Source: Natribaculum luteum
GTDB taxonomy: Archaea > Halobacteriota > Halobacteria > Halobacteriales > Natrialbaceae
DNA length: 64,000 nucleotides
Assembly (NCBI RefSeq): GCF_023008545.1
Contig: NZ_CP095399.1
Span: 1-64,000, forward strand
Reading direction: 5' to 3'
Part shown: piece after piece, positions 17,293 through 27,063 of the stretch
Numbering within the stretch: the stretch's first letter is position 1
How the letters are laid out: each line of letters opens with the position of its first letter
Made by a program: the position numbers and the translations under genes
The notes under the pieces: model-generated
Seen by the model: the letters and a program-made list of their open reading frames with translations, nothing else
What the model was told of the DNA's origin: nothing
The model's database searches: none

Positions 17293-18675
17293 ATGCTGTC
17301 TGTCATATCGATCACCTTGCAACAGGTCTACGCCTACTCGGATAACATCTTAGAGGGTGTGCGGTTTGCGGAAAACCTCGACGCACATAGCTCGCTACTC
17401 GATCTTACAGACGAGTCATTCGACGACCCGAGCCAGCCACGATATACGTTTTCCTCATCGGAGGGTGATACGATCGAACTCATCGTTCGAGGGCAGTATG
17501 ATCACTGGACGCTTCCGGAGAGCGTCGAGAACGCTGTCACATACATCGGTCGCCCGGATATCGTACTCGTCGATTCAACGGGCGATCCGATCCTCGGCGG
17601 CGAATTCACCGATGCAGCTCCGATCGGGAACATGATCTATCAGCGGGAGGGTCGTCAAGTCGGTCTCCTCCAGGCTGGCTTTCCGACCGTCTATGATACC
17701 GCCTATACAGCGACTGACCGAACGAAGACTCCACCAGCGCCACGATTTCCACCAGCGACAATCGTTTTGCTCAGGTTGGCCTACTGCCAAAAGTTCGGCT
17801 TGCCAGCATTCCTGTGTTTCTACAAGGACGAGACTGGCGAAGCGCGAGCGAAAGAAAAGTACGAGGGCTATCCCCCGACACGGGACTACGATACCGGGAC
17901 GAAATATCTTCACGAATACCTCAGCGCCCAACTCTTGGATGCGGTATACGGAACATATTCCGGAACGGTCGAAGATGCGCAGCGAGATATCCTGCGACAC
18001 ATGATCGAATACCTCCAGGACACGCCAGTTGTGCGCTCCAGTGCGTCGTCGAGACTTGAGAAAGACGTACCGGCATTGGCAAATCAGGCTCTAATCAATG
18101 GACAACAAGAGGAATTCATCGACCATCTCATCGAGGTGATCAACGGGCGAGAAGAACCCGATCCAGCATATGATATTACGGATATGGCCCCAGATCGGTT
18201 GGTTGAGTGGACAGGGGGCCACCACAAGAGGAAACCACTGAATGCAACCGTGTTAAACAGTAGCCTCAGCCCGAAGACCGTCGGATCTGGGCAAAACCCG
18301 TACATCGTCGCCGATACCCCTGCACTGATTGACGCAGTAAGTTCACGCTATCCTCCCCTCACGGGAGCGCTCCGTGAGCTGAATTCCGATCTTGAGACCG
18401 TCGTAATCACGATGAAGTTCTTCCAAAAGAAGCGGTCGAACTGTCTCGTGAAGGTCGATCCATACTCGGGTGCAATTGCTGCGTTTGGCGAGTGGCTCTC
18501 GCGTGATATCACCAACGAGAAAATCCGGAACGTGCTCGTGTACAGCCACTCGGGGTGCGCAGTGACCGACCTCGAAGTTAATAATAAACTCCACCGTTCC
18601 CTCGAAGAAACTGCTGACGTGGTCATCGTGTCAGTAGGCGACGACAACAACGCAGATCAATGGCACCTGATGTGA
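17293..18675 (+). CDS. Unknown 460-residue protein, possible nuclease
   Basis: I do not recognise a named family. Residues 88-106 hold PDIVLVDSTGDPILGGEFT, a strand-turn-strand with a leading PD and a later E, which is reminiscent of a PD-(D/E)XK nuclease with threonine in place of lysine. It is followed by a conserved-looking YQREGRQVGLLQAGFPTVY. A TATA-like ATTTATATACC lies about 20-25 bases before the start. The gene overlaps the next by 16 bases and is divergent from the methylase. In that setting a restriction endonuclease partner is plausible but unproven. Confidence 0.75.
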   Translation: MLSVISITLQQVYAYSDNILEGVRFAENLDAHSSLLDLTDESFDDPSQPRYTFSSSEGDTIELIVRGQYDHWTLPESVENAVTYIGRPDIVLVDSTGDPILGGEFTDAAPIGNMIYQREGRQVGLLQAGFPTVYDTAYTATDRTKTPPAPRFPPATIVLLRLAYCQKFGLPAFLCFYKDETGEARAKEKYEGYPPTRDYDTGTKYLHEYLSAQLLDAVYGTYSGTVEDAQRDILRHMIEYLQDTPVVRSSASSRLEKDVPALANQALINGQQEEFIDHLIEVINGREEPDPAYDITDMAPDRLVEWTGGHHKRKPLNATVLNSSLSPKTVGSGQNPYIVADTPALIDAVSSRYPPLTGALRELNSDLETVVITMKFFQKKRSNCLVKVDPYSGAIAAFGEWLSRDITNEKIRNVLVYSHSGCAVTDLEVNNKLHRSLEETADVVIVSVGDDNNADQWHLM

Positions 18676-19277
18676 ACCTCTCCGACGAGCCGTATCGTTC
18701 ACCAAGCGAATACACCGATGAGGCGTCACTACTCCATCTCTGGCACCAGCTGGTCCGCAAGGAAAATTGGAAAGAAGACTACCTTGTGCCGCGTGGGTCT
18801 TCCTGGCCCAATATCCGTGTCTGGAACGGGGACAGCTTTGACATCGGATACGTGAACAAAAACGATGCCCGTGTGAATCTCATCGTTCAATCGCCAGAGC
18901 CACCCTTTGACTTTGTGATTGGCTACTGTATCGGCAACGAATTGGATCGTGAGCCGTCCGATGCTCGATTGGTGAGCAAGATTAGGAAGGCATACGAACG
19001 GACAGAAGAGACCCTATCGGACATCTCTGATGTGTTTGATGACTCAACAACGGTCTACCGCGCACTCGTCATGGCAAAAGACCCTGCCGTCGGAAACCCT
19101 GAGAGTGAGGCAGATCTCTGGGAAGATATCCTGTTCAATTCGCTAAAACAACCGCAGAAATCCTTCATGTACCTCACTGTGCCTGACGATGATTCGGGAG
19201 TTGAACGCTTAGTTCGGTATCACCCGAACTTCCCTTCGGACGGGCGTTCGGAGCTCGAGTCGCTTCTTACGGACTAG
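18660..19277 (+). CDS. Unknown 205-residue island protein
   Basis: The gene starts inside the end of the preceding one (16-base overlap) and ends overlapping the convergent AddA-like gene by four bases. The product is acidic, soluble, and has no membrane segment or metal site that I can see. The part around FDIGYVNKNDARVNLIVQS and FDFVIGYCIGNEL looks like alternating strands. Its tight coupling to the 460-residue protein suggests they act together, for example as two subunits. Function is unknown. Confidence 0.75.
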   Translation: MAPDVNLSDEPYRSPSEYTDEASLLHLWHQLVRKENWKEDYLVPRGSSWPNIRVWNGDSFDIGYVNKNDARVNLIVQSPEPPFDFVIGYCIGNELDREPSDARLVSKIRKAYERTEETLSDISDVFDDSTTVYRALVMAKDPAVGNPESEADLWEDILFNSLKQPQKSFMYLTVPDDDSGVERLVRYHPNFPSDGRSELESLLTD

Positions 19278-22200
19278 TCATCCCACACGTGGCACCGGTC
19301 CATATATGGACACGTTCCACAGCGCGTCGTAATGTCGGGGTCCACGTCATCCTCAGGAGCGGGGCTCGGCTTTGCCTGTAACCCCTTCTCCCCGATGTCG
19401 AGATGCCGATCGAGCCGCGAGAGCTCCTCTTCGAACATTCCAGCATCGACATCGACCGTCTCCTCGGACACCTCTGGGTGGATGTAGATGAGATGCGTGT
19501 CCGCGAGCGTAATGTCCTCGAAGTTATTCTCGAGAAGCCACGCATAGCTCGCGAGTTGGTAACGATACGTGTCGCTCACGTATTCACCCTTCTTAGCAAC
19601 ACGACCAGTCTTGTAATCGATTACGTGCCAGCCGTCCTCTGCCTCGAATAGGAGATCGATCTGGCCACGGACGTAGGTCCCAGTGGGTTCGTGGTAGGCG
19701 GTCAGCTCGTATTCAGGCAGTATACCTGAGGTATCCCGGGGGAGGTTCGACGAGACAGCAGTACTGTCGAAGTTCTCGATGACGTTCTCGAGTTCGTGGA
19801 GAACCTCGCCTTCGTATTGATCGAGGAACTGCTCTGTACTTGACTCACCGTGCACGTAACGTTCGAGCGCTTTGTGAGCAGTATCCCCCCACGTGTCCCT
19901 TTCCAGACTTCCGGGCGGCTCTGCCCCCGGTGGAGTCGGAGAGCGGATCGTACTGACGTTCTGGAGCATTCGGTACTGGAACCGGAGGGGACACTCACTC
20001 AAGTCGTGGAGGGAGGTCGGATTGATGACCCGAGGCATGAAGTCCTCCGTAACGTCGACCACGTCGTGTGTGAGGTCCGTCTCGATCCCGGCGTTAATTT
20101 CCTCTACGCCAATCGGGTCTTCCTCGACATATTCGCCAGGGTCGATCATGTCTACGGCGATCGTCGTATGCCTGTGAACAGTCTCGCCGTCATCCTCCCA
20201 CTCAAGCGGGAGATTGTATTCACCCTGTTGCCAACCATCGGTGGGGCAGAGGAATTCTCGCATCGCTGCCGCCCACACGGTGTACTGATTAGGCCACCAT
20301 CGACTGCCGTTGCTGGTGCCGAAAATAACGTGATCCGATGCACGGGTGAACGCGACGTAGAGGGTTCGCCAGAACTCGGCCAGTTCTTCTCGAATGTGGT
20401 CATTAAGCGGGTGCGGATACTGGAGATCCCCTGTGTTGTTATTCCGATTCTGACCGATCCAGATAGTCCCCCGGTCGTCGTCCTCAATGTACGAACCCCC
20501 AGGTCCGGCACCCTGGGTTATCGCGTTATGTGGCCCGGTGACCGGATGGAGTGCCGCCCCCTGGCGGCGACTCAGTTGGAGTCGATCCGTATGTGGGAAC
20601 GCTATCCCTGGACGGATCATGTCTGGCAGCACGACGATAGAGTATTCGAGCCCCTTCGACTGGTGAACGGTCGTCAGCCGTACCGTCTCGTCAGAGTCAT
20701 CGTCCGCGATTTGGGCTACTCCGTAGTCTCCGTCGTTGTTCAGGGCACGGGAGCGAAGTCGTGTGAGCTGTCGGAGGAACTCCTGATACGAGAGTAATTC
20801 CTCTTCCTCCCAATCGTTGACGACCTCGGTCAGCAACCAGAGGTTTGCGTACTTCTGCTTCCCGCTAACGTCACCCAGGACGATCGCGTCGAAAGCCGTA
20901 TGACGGATTATATTCTGGATGAGCGAGGCCTTCGAGGACTCCCGTTCCCATCGGAGGTCGTCCCGGAGCTTGACGAGCTTGTCTAGCCGGTCTCGGTCCT
21001 CCTCTGGGAGCTCTTCTGGCCAGTCTTCGTCTTCTTTAAGAACATTCGAGAGGTAGAAACTCTCGCTGGCCAGATATCGAAGGCTTTCGTCGGAGATGGC
21101 AGTGACGGGAGACCGAAGAATTCGGATGAGCGAATCCTTGGAGTGCGGGTTGGCGAACCAATCCAGAACGTCGATGAGAAGACGCACCTCAGGCTCGGCG
21201 AAGAGGCCCTCGGAGACGTCGATGGCGCAGTCGACACCGTAATCGCGCAGCGCTTCGGCGTACTGCTCCATGTACGTTCGCCGCTGGAAAAGGAGCGTGA
21301 CATCGCCCGGAATCGGATCGCGTGGCTCCGGATCGTCGAAGACGTCCGAGTCCTCGTCAACGACCTGTAGCTGGTTCTCACTCAGAATGCCACTAATTGC
21401 CTGGGCCACGCGCTGGGGTTCTTGAGCGAACCAGTCGTCCTTCGAGCTTGCACCCCCGAGGTTGAGGACGTGAAGGTGGGACTGGTCGATGTCTGCTTCA
21501 TACCGATTCCGTCTCGGATTAAGTGGCTCGAATGGGATATTGAAACGACCAATATCGCCCCGAGCGTTGTCGTTGAAGATGCCGTCGAACAGGTGATTCG
21601 CCGACTCGACGAGATCCGGATGGCTGCGGAAGTTCGTTTGGAGTGGCAGATATGCCAGTCCATCTGCTTCCAGGAACTCGTCCGGACCTTCCGCGTCGCT
21701 ATCCGCGTGCTCGATTATATCTGCGAAGATGCCCGGCTCGGCAGACCGCCACTGGTAAATTGACTGCTTGACGTCCCCGATGAGCATGAGCTGGGTTCGG
21801 GGCGAAGTATTATCGATGAACCTGCAGAGAATCCGGCACTGCGCGTAGTTCGTGTCTTGGAATTCGTCGATAAAGAGATGGTCGAAGCGGTCACTGAGAC
21901 TTTCGGCCCACTCGCTGTCCGGGTTCTCGCTCAGATAGTTCCATACGTGGTATGTGATGTCTGTATGCGACAGCAGCCCTTCCTTTACTGTCTTTTCTTC
22001 GTACAGTCGGTCGAACTCCCGAAGCACCTCGCTGAACGCCTCGACCACTTCGAGATTCGTGTCGTAGATGTCATTCGCGTGCTCAACCAAGTCTCTGGTT
22101 GGTTGCGTATTAGTCCCTGTCAGGGATCGAATAATATCTTGGACCGCATCGTTATCGAGAGGCGGCTCGTGACCCTGGTGGATCGTGTGGACGAGCGCTG

Positions 22201-22843
22201 ACTCAAGCTCCTCAGCAGCCTCGTCAATAGTCCAGCAGAACTCCCTGCTCTTACTATGAACCGTTTCCAACAGCGTCTGGACGTTGTCCGGGGGATACGT
22301 TCTCCAGCTCTCGTCGGGGTATGCCTCGTCGAGGGTATTGATGAGGTCTGCAATATGGTCATCCTCTTGCAGCTCCTCCATTATTTCATCGTAGAGATCC
22401 TCGTCCTCCAGTCCCTCGCGAATCTCGAAGGCTGGCGAAATTCCCATCTCAACTGCGACTTCCTTAAGCAGGGTGTGAGTGAACGAATCGATAGTCTCAA
22501 TATAGCTCTCCGTTTCGATCCATCGCCAGAGATCGTTATCCAGAGAGACGTCGGCCGCCTGCTCGTGCTGTCGAAGTCGACGTTTGAGTTTGGTCTTGAG
22601 TTCGCTCGCAGCGTCCTTGGTGAAGGTCGTAACGAGGATATCGTCCATCGGGTTCCCATCTTCCTCGTGGTACTTTTCAAGGACAGCCTCGGCGACGATG
22701 TCGATGAGGGTGGTGGTCTTACCGGTCCCTGCTCCGGCTCCAACGACCACCCGACCTCCGCCATCGTGGTATTCGTCGAAGACTGGTTGTTGGTCCGCTT
22801 CCTCCAAGTCGTGCGAATCTTCCGGTGTTTCAAGATACGTCAT
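19274..22843 (-). CDS. AddA-like UvrD-family helicase with C-terminal Fe-S nuclease
   Basis: The 1189-residue protein starts with a superfamily 1A helicase: Walker A GAGAGTGKTTT at 36-46, FTKDAASELKTKL (motif Ia), LFIDEFQDTN (motif II), GDVKQSIYQWR (motif III), TVHQSKGLEY (motif V) and LYVAFTRA (motif VI). The C-terminal region is a RecB/AddB-type nuclease with GQIDLLFEAEDGWHVIDYKTG and YRYQLASYAWLL. A cysteine in LSECPLRFQYR plus CGTCPYMDRC at the very end form an AddB-type 4Fe-4S site. It would unwind and cut linear duplex DNA. Its stop overlaps the gene at 18660 and its start overlaps the AddB-like gene by four bases. Confidence 0.9.
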   Translation of the reverse strand: MTYLETPEDSHDLEEADQQPVFDEYHDGGGRVVVGAGAGTGKTTTLIDIVAEAVLEKYHEEDGNPMDDILVTTFTKDAASELKTKLKRRLRQHEQAADVSLDNDLWRWIETESYIETIDSFTHTLLKEVAVEMGISPAFEIREGLEDEDLYDEIMEELQEDDHIADLINTLDEAYPDESWRTYPPDNVQTLLETVHSKSREFCWTIDEAAEELESALVHTIHQGHEPPLDNDAVQDIIRSLTGTNTQPTRDLVEHANDIYDTNLEVVEAFSEVLREFDRLYEEKTVKEGLLSHTDITYHVWNYLSENPDSEWAESLSDRFDHLFIDEFQDTNYAQCRILCRFIDNTSPRTQLMLIGDVKQSIYQWRSAEPGIFADIIEHADSDAEGPDEFLEADGLAYLPLQTNFRSHPDLVESANHLFDGIFNDNARGDIGRFNIPFEPLNPRRNRYEADIDQSHLHVLNLGGASSKDDWFAQEPQRVAQAISGILSENQLQVVDEDSDVFDDPEPRDPIPGDVTLLFQRRTYMEQYAEALRDYGVDCAIDVSEGLFAEPEVRLLIDVLDWFANPHSKDSLIRILRSPVTAISDESLRYLASESFYLSNVLKEDEDWPEELPEEDRDRLDKLVKLRDDLRWERESSKASLIQNIIRHTAFDAIVLGDVSGKQKYANLWLLTEVVNDWEEEELLSYQEFLRQLTRLRSRALNNDGDYGVAQIADDDSDETVRLTTVHQSKGLEYSIVVLPDMIRPGIAFPHTDRLQLSRRQGAALHPVTGPHNAITQGAGPGGSYIEDDDRGTIWIGQNRNNNTGDLQYPHPLNDHIREELAEFWRTLYVAFTRASDHVIFGTSNGSRWWPNQYTVWAAAMREFLCPTDGWQQGEYNLPLEWEDDGETVHRHTTIAVDMIDPGEYVEEDPIGVEEINAGIETDLTHDVVDVTEDFMPRVINPTSLHDLSECPLRFQYRMLQNVSTIRSPTPPGAEPPGSLERDTWGDTAHKALERYVHGESSTEQFLDQYEGEVLHELENVIENFDSTAVSSNLPRDTSGILPEYELTAYHEPTGTYVRGQIDLLFEAEDGWHVIDYKTGRVAKKGEYVSDTYRYQLASYAWLLENNFEDITLADTHLIYIHPEVSEETVDVDAGMFEEELSRLDRHLDIGEKGLQAKPSPAPEDDVDPDITTRCGTCPYMDRCHVWDD

Positions 22844-25800
22844 AGGTCTGCCCTCTCAGGAACAAGGCACATGTCTTTGTACACGCAGCTATCGCAGCCA
22901 TCCAGCTGTACAAATCCTGGATCAACTTCAAATGTGAGGTCGTCCGCAGTCATCTCGCTCAGGTGGTCGCTGAGGTCACTATCTCGGGCACTCTGCCGCG
23001 AGTACCACGCTCGTCTCGATAACGGATTGGGGTCGTCCTCTAGGTGACGTTCCGGATCGTTTTGGAGCGATTCTCGGAACGCATTAATATGCCCCTGCTT
23101 GATAATCCCGTATCTACTGTCCGGACCTCGATTGTAGTGGTCCTGATAGATGACTCCCGCAAGACTCGACTCTACGTTGGTCAGGGTATGGAGACGGTGG
23201 TCGAGGGTAAATTTCGTTTTCCGGGAACAGTCGTCGACGTTCCCGCACGACTGACACAGAGAGTCGCAGTCTTCATCCCGGAATGCGCGGTCGTAGGAGT
23301 CCCAACAAGCCTTGATTGCCTTCTCTGCGTAGGAGGGATGACGAACATTTAGGACCGGTAGAGCGTAGCCATCGTCATTGTTGAGGATATCCCGTCGGTA
23401 GCCACCGATTCGAACATCCGTGCCGTCGATGGTCTCCGTCTGACTTTCTGCCCAAGTCCACTGTCGGTCAACCTCCGCAGCGCCCTCGAGCTCGTGCTGA
23501 ACCAACTCCCATTCGTTCTTCAGCGCTGGGAGGAGCTGGTAGCGTTTGCTCTGCAGGTCGTCCTGATCATCGAACCACTCCTCCAGCTCATCGAGGTCAT
23601 CGAACTGATGAGCCAGTTGATACCGATCCCGGATCTTCTCGTTGATGATGGATTCCCAGGCCTCGTCGAGATAGGGGCTGGTGTACTGGTGACGGATGAC
23701 CTGCGGTAGTCGTCCGACCCGATGGTGTGGTCGACTACTGGAGTAGTATGGGATCTCGTCCCGCTGGACTGAGTCGCCCTCGTAGTTGAACAGCAGTTGA
23801 TAGAAGTAGTATTTCAGCTGGCACTGGCTGAAGAGGTCGAGTTCGTGGGTACGAATCGGTTCGCTAACCACATCTGCCAGATCCAGATCGTTCTCGAATG
23901 CAGGCTCGTCGGTGGAGACTGAGATTTCCGTGGGAGGCCGTACATATCGATCGTATCGCGGCATCGTCTCCTGCTCCACGATATCCCGATCGGTACGAGC
24001 AGCAATTTCCCGAACGTCCTGGGTCGTAATGGCCGGGCGACGCATCGGCCAGAGACGCTCCGTGTGGTGATAGAGGAGCCGGAGCCTGTCCTTCTCGGAG
24101 ACGTTCACCGCCATGTCTTCCCACGTAGCGCCATCCGGCTCGTCCGGCGTTGCTTCCTCGGGCTGGGGCAACCACTCGTCGACTCGAACTCGCTCGGCGA
24201 GGTCGTTCGTGGGCAGCAAGTCGACGAACGGCGACCACTCCACTGTATTCCCCTCTGAGTCCTTGTAGTGGTGGAGCAGCGTTATTTCGGCGTCGCTGGC
24301 CCGCATCACGTTCTCGTAGTAGTCGAGATCGATGTTGTATTGGGTTCGGCTGGACTGGAGACGGAGGAAGGGATAATCTCCAGTCTCCGAGCGTTCTGCG
24401 ACTTCGTCTCGGAGCTCGTCATGGAGGAACGACGCTGGCTCGTTCTCAACCGGGAACTCTCCAGTCGAGACGCCGAGGAGATAGACGTAATCCGCTTCGA
24501 CGAAGTGAGCGTCGCCAGCATCCATTACACGGACAGCGTTGGCGTCGGTGTGGGTCTTCCCGATGGTCTGGCTACCGATGACCTCGGTGATTGCACGGTT
24601 GACCTCTTCCCACCCGGAATCAACGTCGAATATATCCTGTATGTATTCGTAGTACTGGCCCGCAGCTGCTGCGAGTTGGTAGACCTCGGACGCATGTGAG
24701 GTTGAGTGGGTCTCGGTGATGCGAGTTCGCTTTAGGTCGACTCCAGGCCCGTCAGGACGGTTACGTTCCCGCGTGACCGTGAGGTAGATGTGACTCCCAA
24801 GGAGGGTGCGAAGGAGACCACGGAGCTGAGGACCTGTTTCCGGGGCACCATCCCGCTGTGAGGCGATCCAGTCCATGTAGTCCTTCATAAGATCCCAGGC
24901 CATATCCCAGCCAGTTGCCGACTCAACCTCGGCTCGCCATTCCGAGAAACTCCGCCATCCGTCACTCTCCTCCCACTTGTGCAACCGCTGTTCCAAATAG
25001 AGGAAGACACGCTGAGGGAGCGGCCAAATCGAGCTGTTCGCTTCTGGGTGACAGAACCCCAGTCGGAGAGGTGCCGTCACGTCATCGTAAGAAATCTCCT
25101 GGTCCTCTGACGCTGCCTCAACCAGCCGGAACGTAGCGTCGATGAAGCGATATCCGGCGGCATGGGCGAGGGGTTCCTTGGTCTCGATGTGGTACGGGAT
25201 CTGGTTCGTTTCGAAGATGTCCTCGATAGCGGCTTGATACCGGTCGGCGCTACGAGTGAGGACGAGAATGTCCTGTGGGTCGGCACTGTCAGCCAATTTT
25301 TCGCGAATATCCTTGACAACGTACTCAACCTCCCGTCGTCGTTCCGGTGCTTCGATGAAGTCCACTGTACCAGGAAGATCCACTTCGTTCCCGACTGCTG
25401 CATCGAAGAGCGACTGGCCAGACTCGTCTGGGATAGACCACTCTGGATCGTCGTCGAAGGATTGATCTCGTATTGTTTCCAGCCGTTCCTTCTGCCGTTT
25501 GTAACTCCCTTTTCCGAGGTAGAAGTGAAGGTCAGTCCCATCGATGTTGTCCTCAATTTCCAGGAGGAGGCGTAGTGTCGGATTGTCGAAGGTGCTGATA
25601 GTAGCAACACCCAGCCAGTTGGTCTCGCCGAAAACGTCATTCCAACAGTCTTCGACTCTTTCTCGTGCAGCGCGAACCAGGTGACTCCGTGAAACGTAGA
25701 TTTGTTCTCCGAGATCCGACACCAAATCTTCCAAAACGATAGTTAGCTCCCTGAACTGATTGAGACGCCGTTGCCCAGTCTGTTGCGCGTAGACGTTCGA

Positions 25801-26256
25801 GAGATCCCTTGCGATTGATTCGAGTTCGTCGTGGTCTCGGCCCGCGTCTGTACAGCGGTAGTAGTCGTTGAGTTCGTTATAGAGAGACTCCAGCGTCTCA
25901 TCATTCGAGTATGGGACCGTCTCGGCGAACTCCTGCAGTGACTCATTATATTCGCCATCGATAGCACGGTCGAAGATCTCCTCTATCAGCCGGGTAATAA
26001 GCTCGTCAGAAAGGTCGTTTGGCTCGATTCCTGTATCCGCTTCGATGAGACGCCCCGCAATCTCGTCGATAGTGGTTAGCGATGCAGTCTCCCCAAGTTG
26101 AGTCCCTTCTCGGGTCAGTTTTTCGTGTAAGTTTCGTCGACTCAGTCCTTCGCCAACGATACATAGTCGCTCTGAACTACGTGATGGTTGGCTGGGATCC
26201 TGTGAATCCTCGATTAGAGAATCAACCGGTGGTCCGGCATGGAGGGTAACAGCCAT
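22840..26256 (-). CDS. AddB-like protein without a Walker A motif
   Basis: The 1138-residue protein overlaps the AddA-like gene at ATGA and precedes it in the operon. A UvrD-like inactive helicase body is suggested by ILVLTRSADRYQAAIEDIF, YVYLLGVSTGEFP and its length, but no GKT nucleotide-binding motif exists. The C-terminal part has LFSQCQLKYYFYQLL and, at the end, CDSCVYKDMC, the cysteine pattern of the AddB iron-sulphur staple. The nuclease centre looks degenerate: IGGYRRDILN and LPVLNVRHPS stand where G-x-DRID and DYKTG would be expected. It is probably the structural or DNA-scanning subunit of a heterodimer whose cutting is done by the AddA-like subunit. Confidence 0.82.
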   Translation of the reverse strand: MAVTLHAGPPVDSLIEDSQDPSQPSRSSERLCIVGEGLSRRNLHEKLTREGTQLGETASLTTIDEIAGRLIEADTGIEPNDLSDELITRLIEEIFDRAIDGEYNESLQEFAETVPYSNDETLESLYNELNDYYRCTDAGRDHDELESIARDLSNVYAQQTGQRRLNQFRELTIVLEDLVSDLGEQIYVSRSHLVRAARERVEDCWNDVFGETNWLGVATISTFDNPTLRLLLEIEDNIDGTDLHFYLGKGSYKRQKERLETIRDQSFDDDPEWSIPDESGQSLFDAAVGNEVDLPGTVDFIEAPERRREVEYVVKDIREKLADSADPQDILVLTRSADRYQAAIEDIFETNQIPYHIETKEPLAHAAGYRFIDATFRLVEAASEDQEISYDDVTAPLRLGFCHPEANSSIWPLPQRVFLYLEQRLHKWEESDGWRSFSEWRAEVESATGWDMAWDLMKDYMDWIASQRDGAPETGPQLRGLLRTLLGSHIYLTVTRERNRPDGPGVDLKRTRITETHSTSHASEVYQLAAAAGQYYEYIQDIFDVDSGWEEVNRAITEVIGSQTIGKTHTDANAVRVMDAGDAHFVEADYVYLLGVSTGEFPVENEPASFLHDELRDEVAERSETGDYPFLRLQSSRTQYNIDLDYYENVMRASDAEITLLHHYKDSEGNTVEWSPFVDLLPTNDLAERVRVDEWLPQPEEATPDEPDGATWEDMAVNVSEKDRLRLLYHHTERLWPMRRPAITTQDVREIAARTDRDIVEQETMPRYDRYVRPPTEISVSTDEPAFENDLDLADVVSEPIRTHELDLFSQCQLKYYFYQLLFNYEGDSVQRDEIPYYSSSRPHHRVGRLPQVIRHQYTSPYLDEAWESIINEKIRDRYQLAHQFDDLDELEEWFDDQDDLQSKRYQLLPALKNEWELVQHELEGAAEVDRQWTWAESQTETIDGTDVRIGGYRRDILNNDDGYALPVLNVRHPSYAEKAIKACWDSYDRAFRDEDCDSLCQSCGNVDDCSRKTKFTLDHRLHTLTNVESSLAGVIYQDHYNRGPDSRYGIIKQGHINAFRESLQNDPERHLEDDPNPLSRRAWYSRQSARDSDLSDHLSEMTADDLTFEVDPGFVQLDGCDSCVYKDMCLVPERADL

Positions 26257-26367
26257 GTAATAGACAGATATACCAACACCGGATAAAGATACCGTTGGAC
26301 CTACATGTCGAACGTAGCTCAGGGTTATGGTTTCAAGTACCCACTTGAAGTCTCACCCGTCCATCGA

Positions 26368-26568
26368 CTAACTTTCTTCTACTGCCTCAACGATCCGGTC
26401 GTAGAGCTCCCGGTCGTGCTGTTTTAAGATGTGGAGATCTTCCTCGAAGGATTCTATCTGTTCTTCAATGTCTGCCCGCATCTTGTTAGGGTGGTACGTG
26501 AGGTTCTTGTATTCCGATTGAACAGCCTCCCGTTGGCTTTCCGTAAGTATTCCACGACGTTTCTCCAT
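26368..26568 (-). CDS. Small helical haloarchaeal protein (RGILT-type)
   Basis: The 66-residue product begins MEKRRGILTESQREAVQSE and continues with a charged helix containing MRADIEEQIESFEEDL. Short proteins with an N-terminal RG(I/Y)LT followed by arginine-rich helices are common in haloarchaea, often beside regulators. It sits in the same direction as the AddAB-like pair, 111 bases upstream of it. Possible regulatory role; function unknown. Confidence 0.6.
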   Translation of the reverse strand: MEKRRGILTESQREAVQSEYKNLTYHPNKMRADIEEQIESFEEDLHILKQHDRELYDRIVEAVEES

Positions 26569-26600
26569 TGCTCATGATTTTACCCCCCTGCGTCAAAGGT

Positions 26601-26939
26601 CTAATTATCAATAGGCACCAGCGCTGTCTTCGATACGTCCCGCTCGAGTTTGTCCTGAACCGGGGGTGCAGGGAGGTATGCAGTCTCGCCGTCTACTTCG
26701 ACCTCCATCAGGAGCCCCTCCTCCATATACCATTGTAGTACATTAGCGAGTTGAACATCTTTCCCAGTAGTTCGACGGAGTGCCTCAGGGGATATGTCGT
26801 GGTCGTCACACCAGTCTCGCGCGGTTGAATAGAGGTACTCGTAGAGTTCGTCCGCTGTGTCTTCTTCCAGTTCCGTGAGGAGTCGAGCATAGTCAGACTC
26901 TTTGTCGTCGCTCCAGATCTCAAGCTCGATTACTGCCAT
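26601..26939 (-). CDS. Small acidic protein, possible winged helix
   Basis: The 112-residue product has a helical N-terminal half and a segment, VLQWYMEEGLLMEVEVDGETAYLP, that resembles the wing of a winged-helix protein. It is divergent from the big methylase gene at 27064 and could regulate it; the shared intergenic stretch holds two TATATGGTAA repeats. No family is recognised. Confidence 0.62.
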   Translation of the reverse strand: MAVIELEIWSDDKESDYARLLTELEEDTADELYEYLYSTARDWCDDHDISPEALRRTTGKDVQLANVLQWYMEEGLLMEVEVDGETAYLPAPPVQDKLERDVSKTALVPIDN

Positions 26940-26974
26940 AGAAGGAGAGTAACTCGCGATTCACTAATAGTTTA

Positions 26975-27015
26975 CTGTATATGGTAACTAAGCTCTCGAA
27001 ACTCTATATGGTAAT
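26975..27015. promoter_or_regulatory. Tandem TATATGGTAA motifs in a divergent promoter region
   Basis: The motif TATATGGTAA occurs near 26976 and again near 27005, 28-29 bases apart in the same orientation. They lie between the small gene starting at 26939 (minus) and the methylase gene starting at 27064 (plus). They could be TATA elements, operator sites or both. The following leader to 27064 is about 50 bases, so the large gene may not be leaderless. Confidence 0.4.
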
Positions 27016-27063
27016 GGGCCCCTCGACAAAACTAAGTGGGGGTGACTTTACAGTGAGAGATAG

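Noticed and set aside
19850-20797. 315-codon open frame on the plus strand
   Set aside because: It lies antisense to the helicase motifs V and VI of the AddA-like gene, where high GC keeps the opposite frame open.
22256-23047. 263-codon open frame on the plus strand
   Set aside because: It spans the junction of the AddA-like and AddB-like genes on the opposite strand and matches no family.
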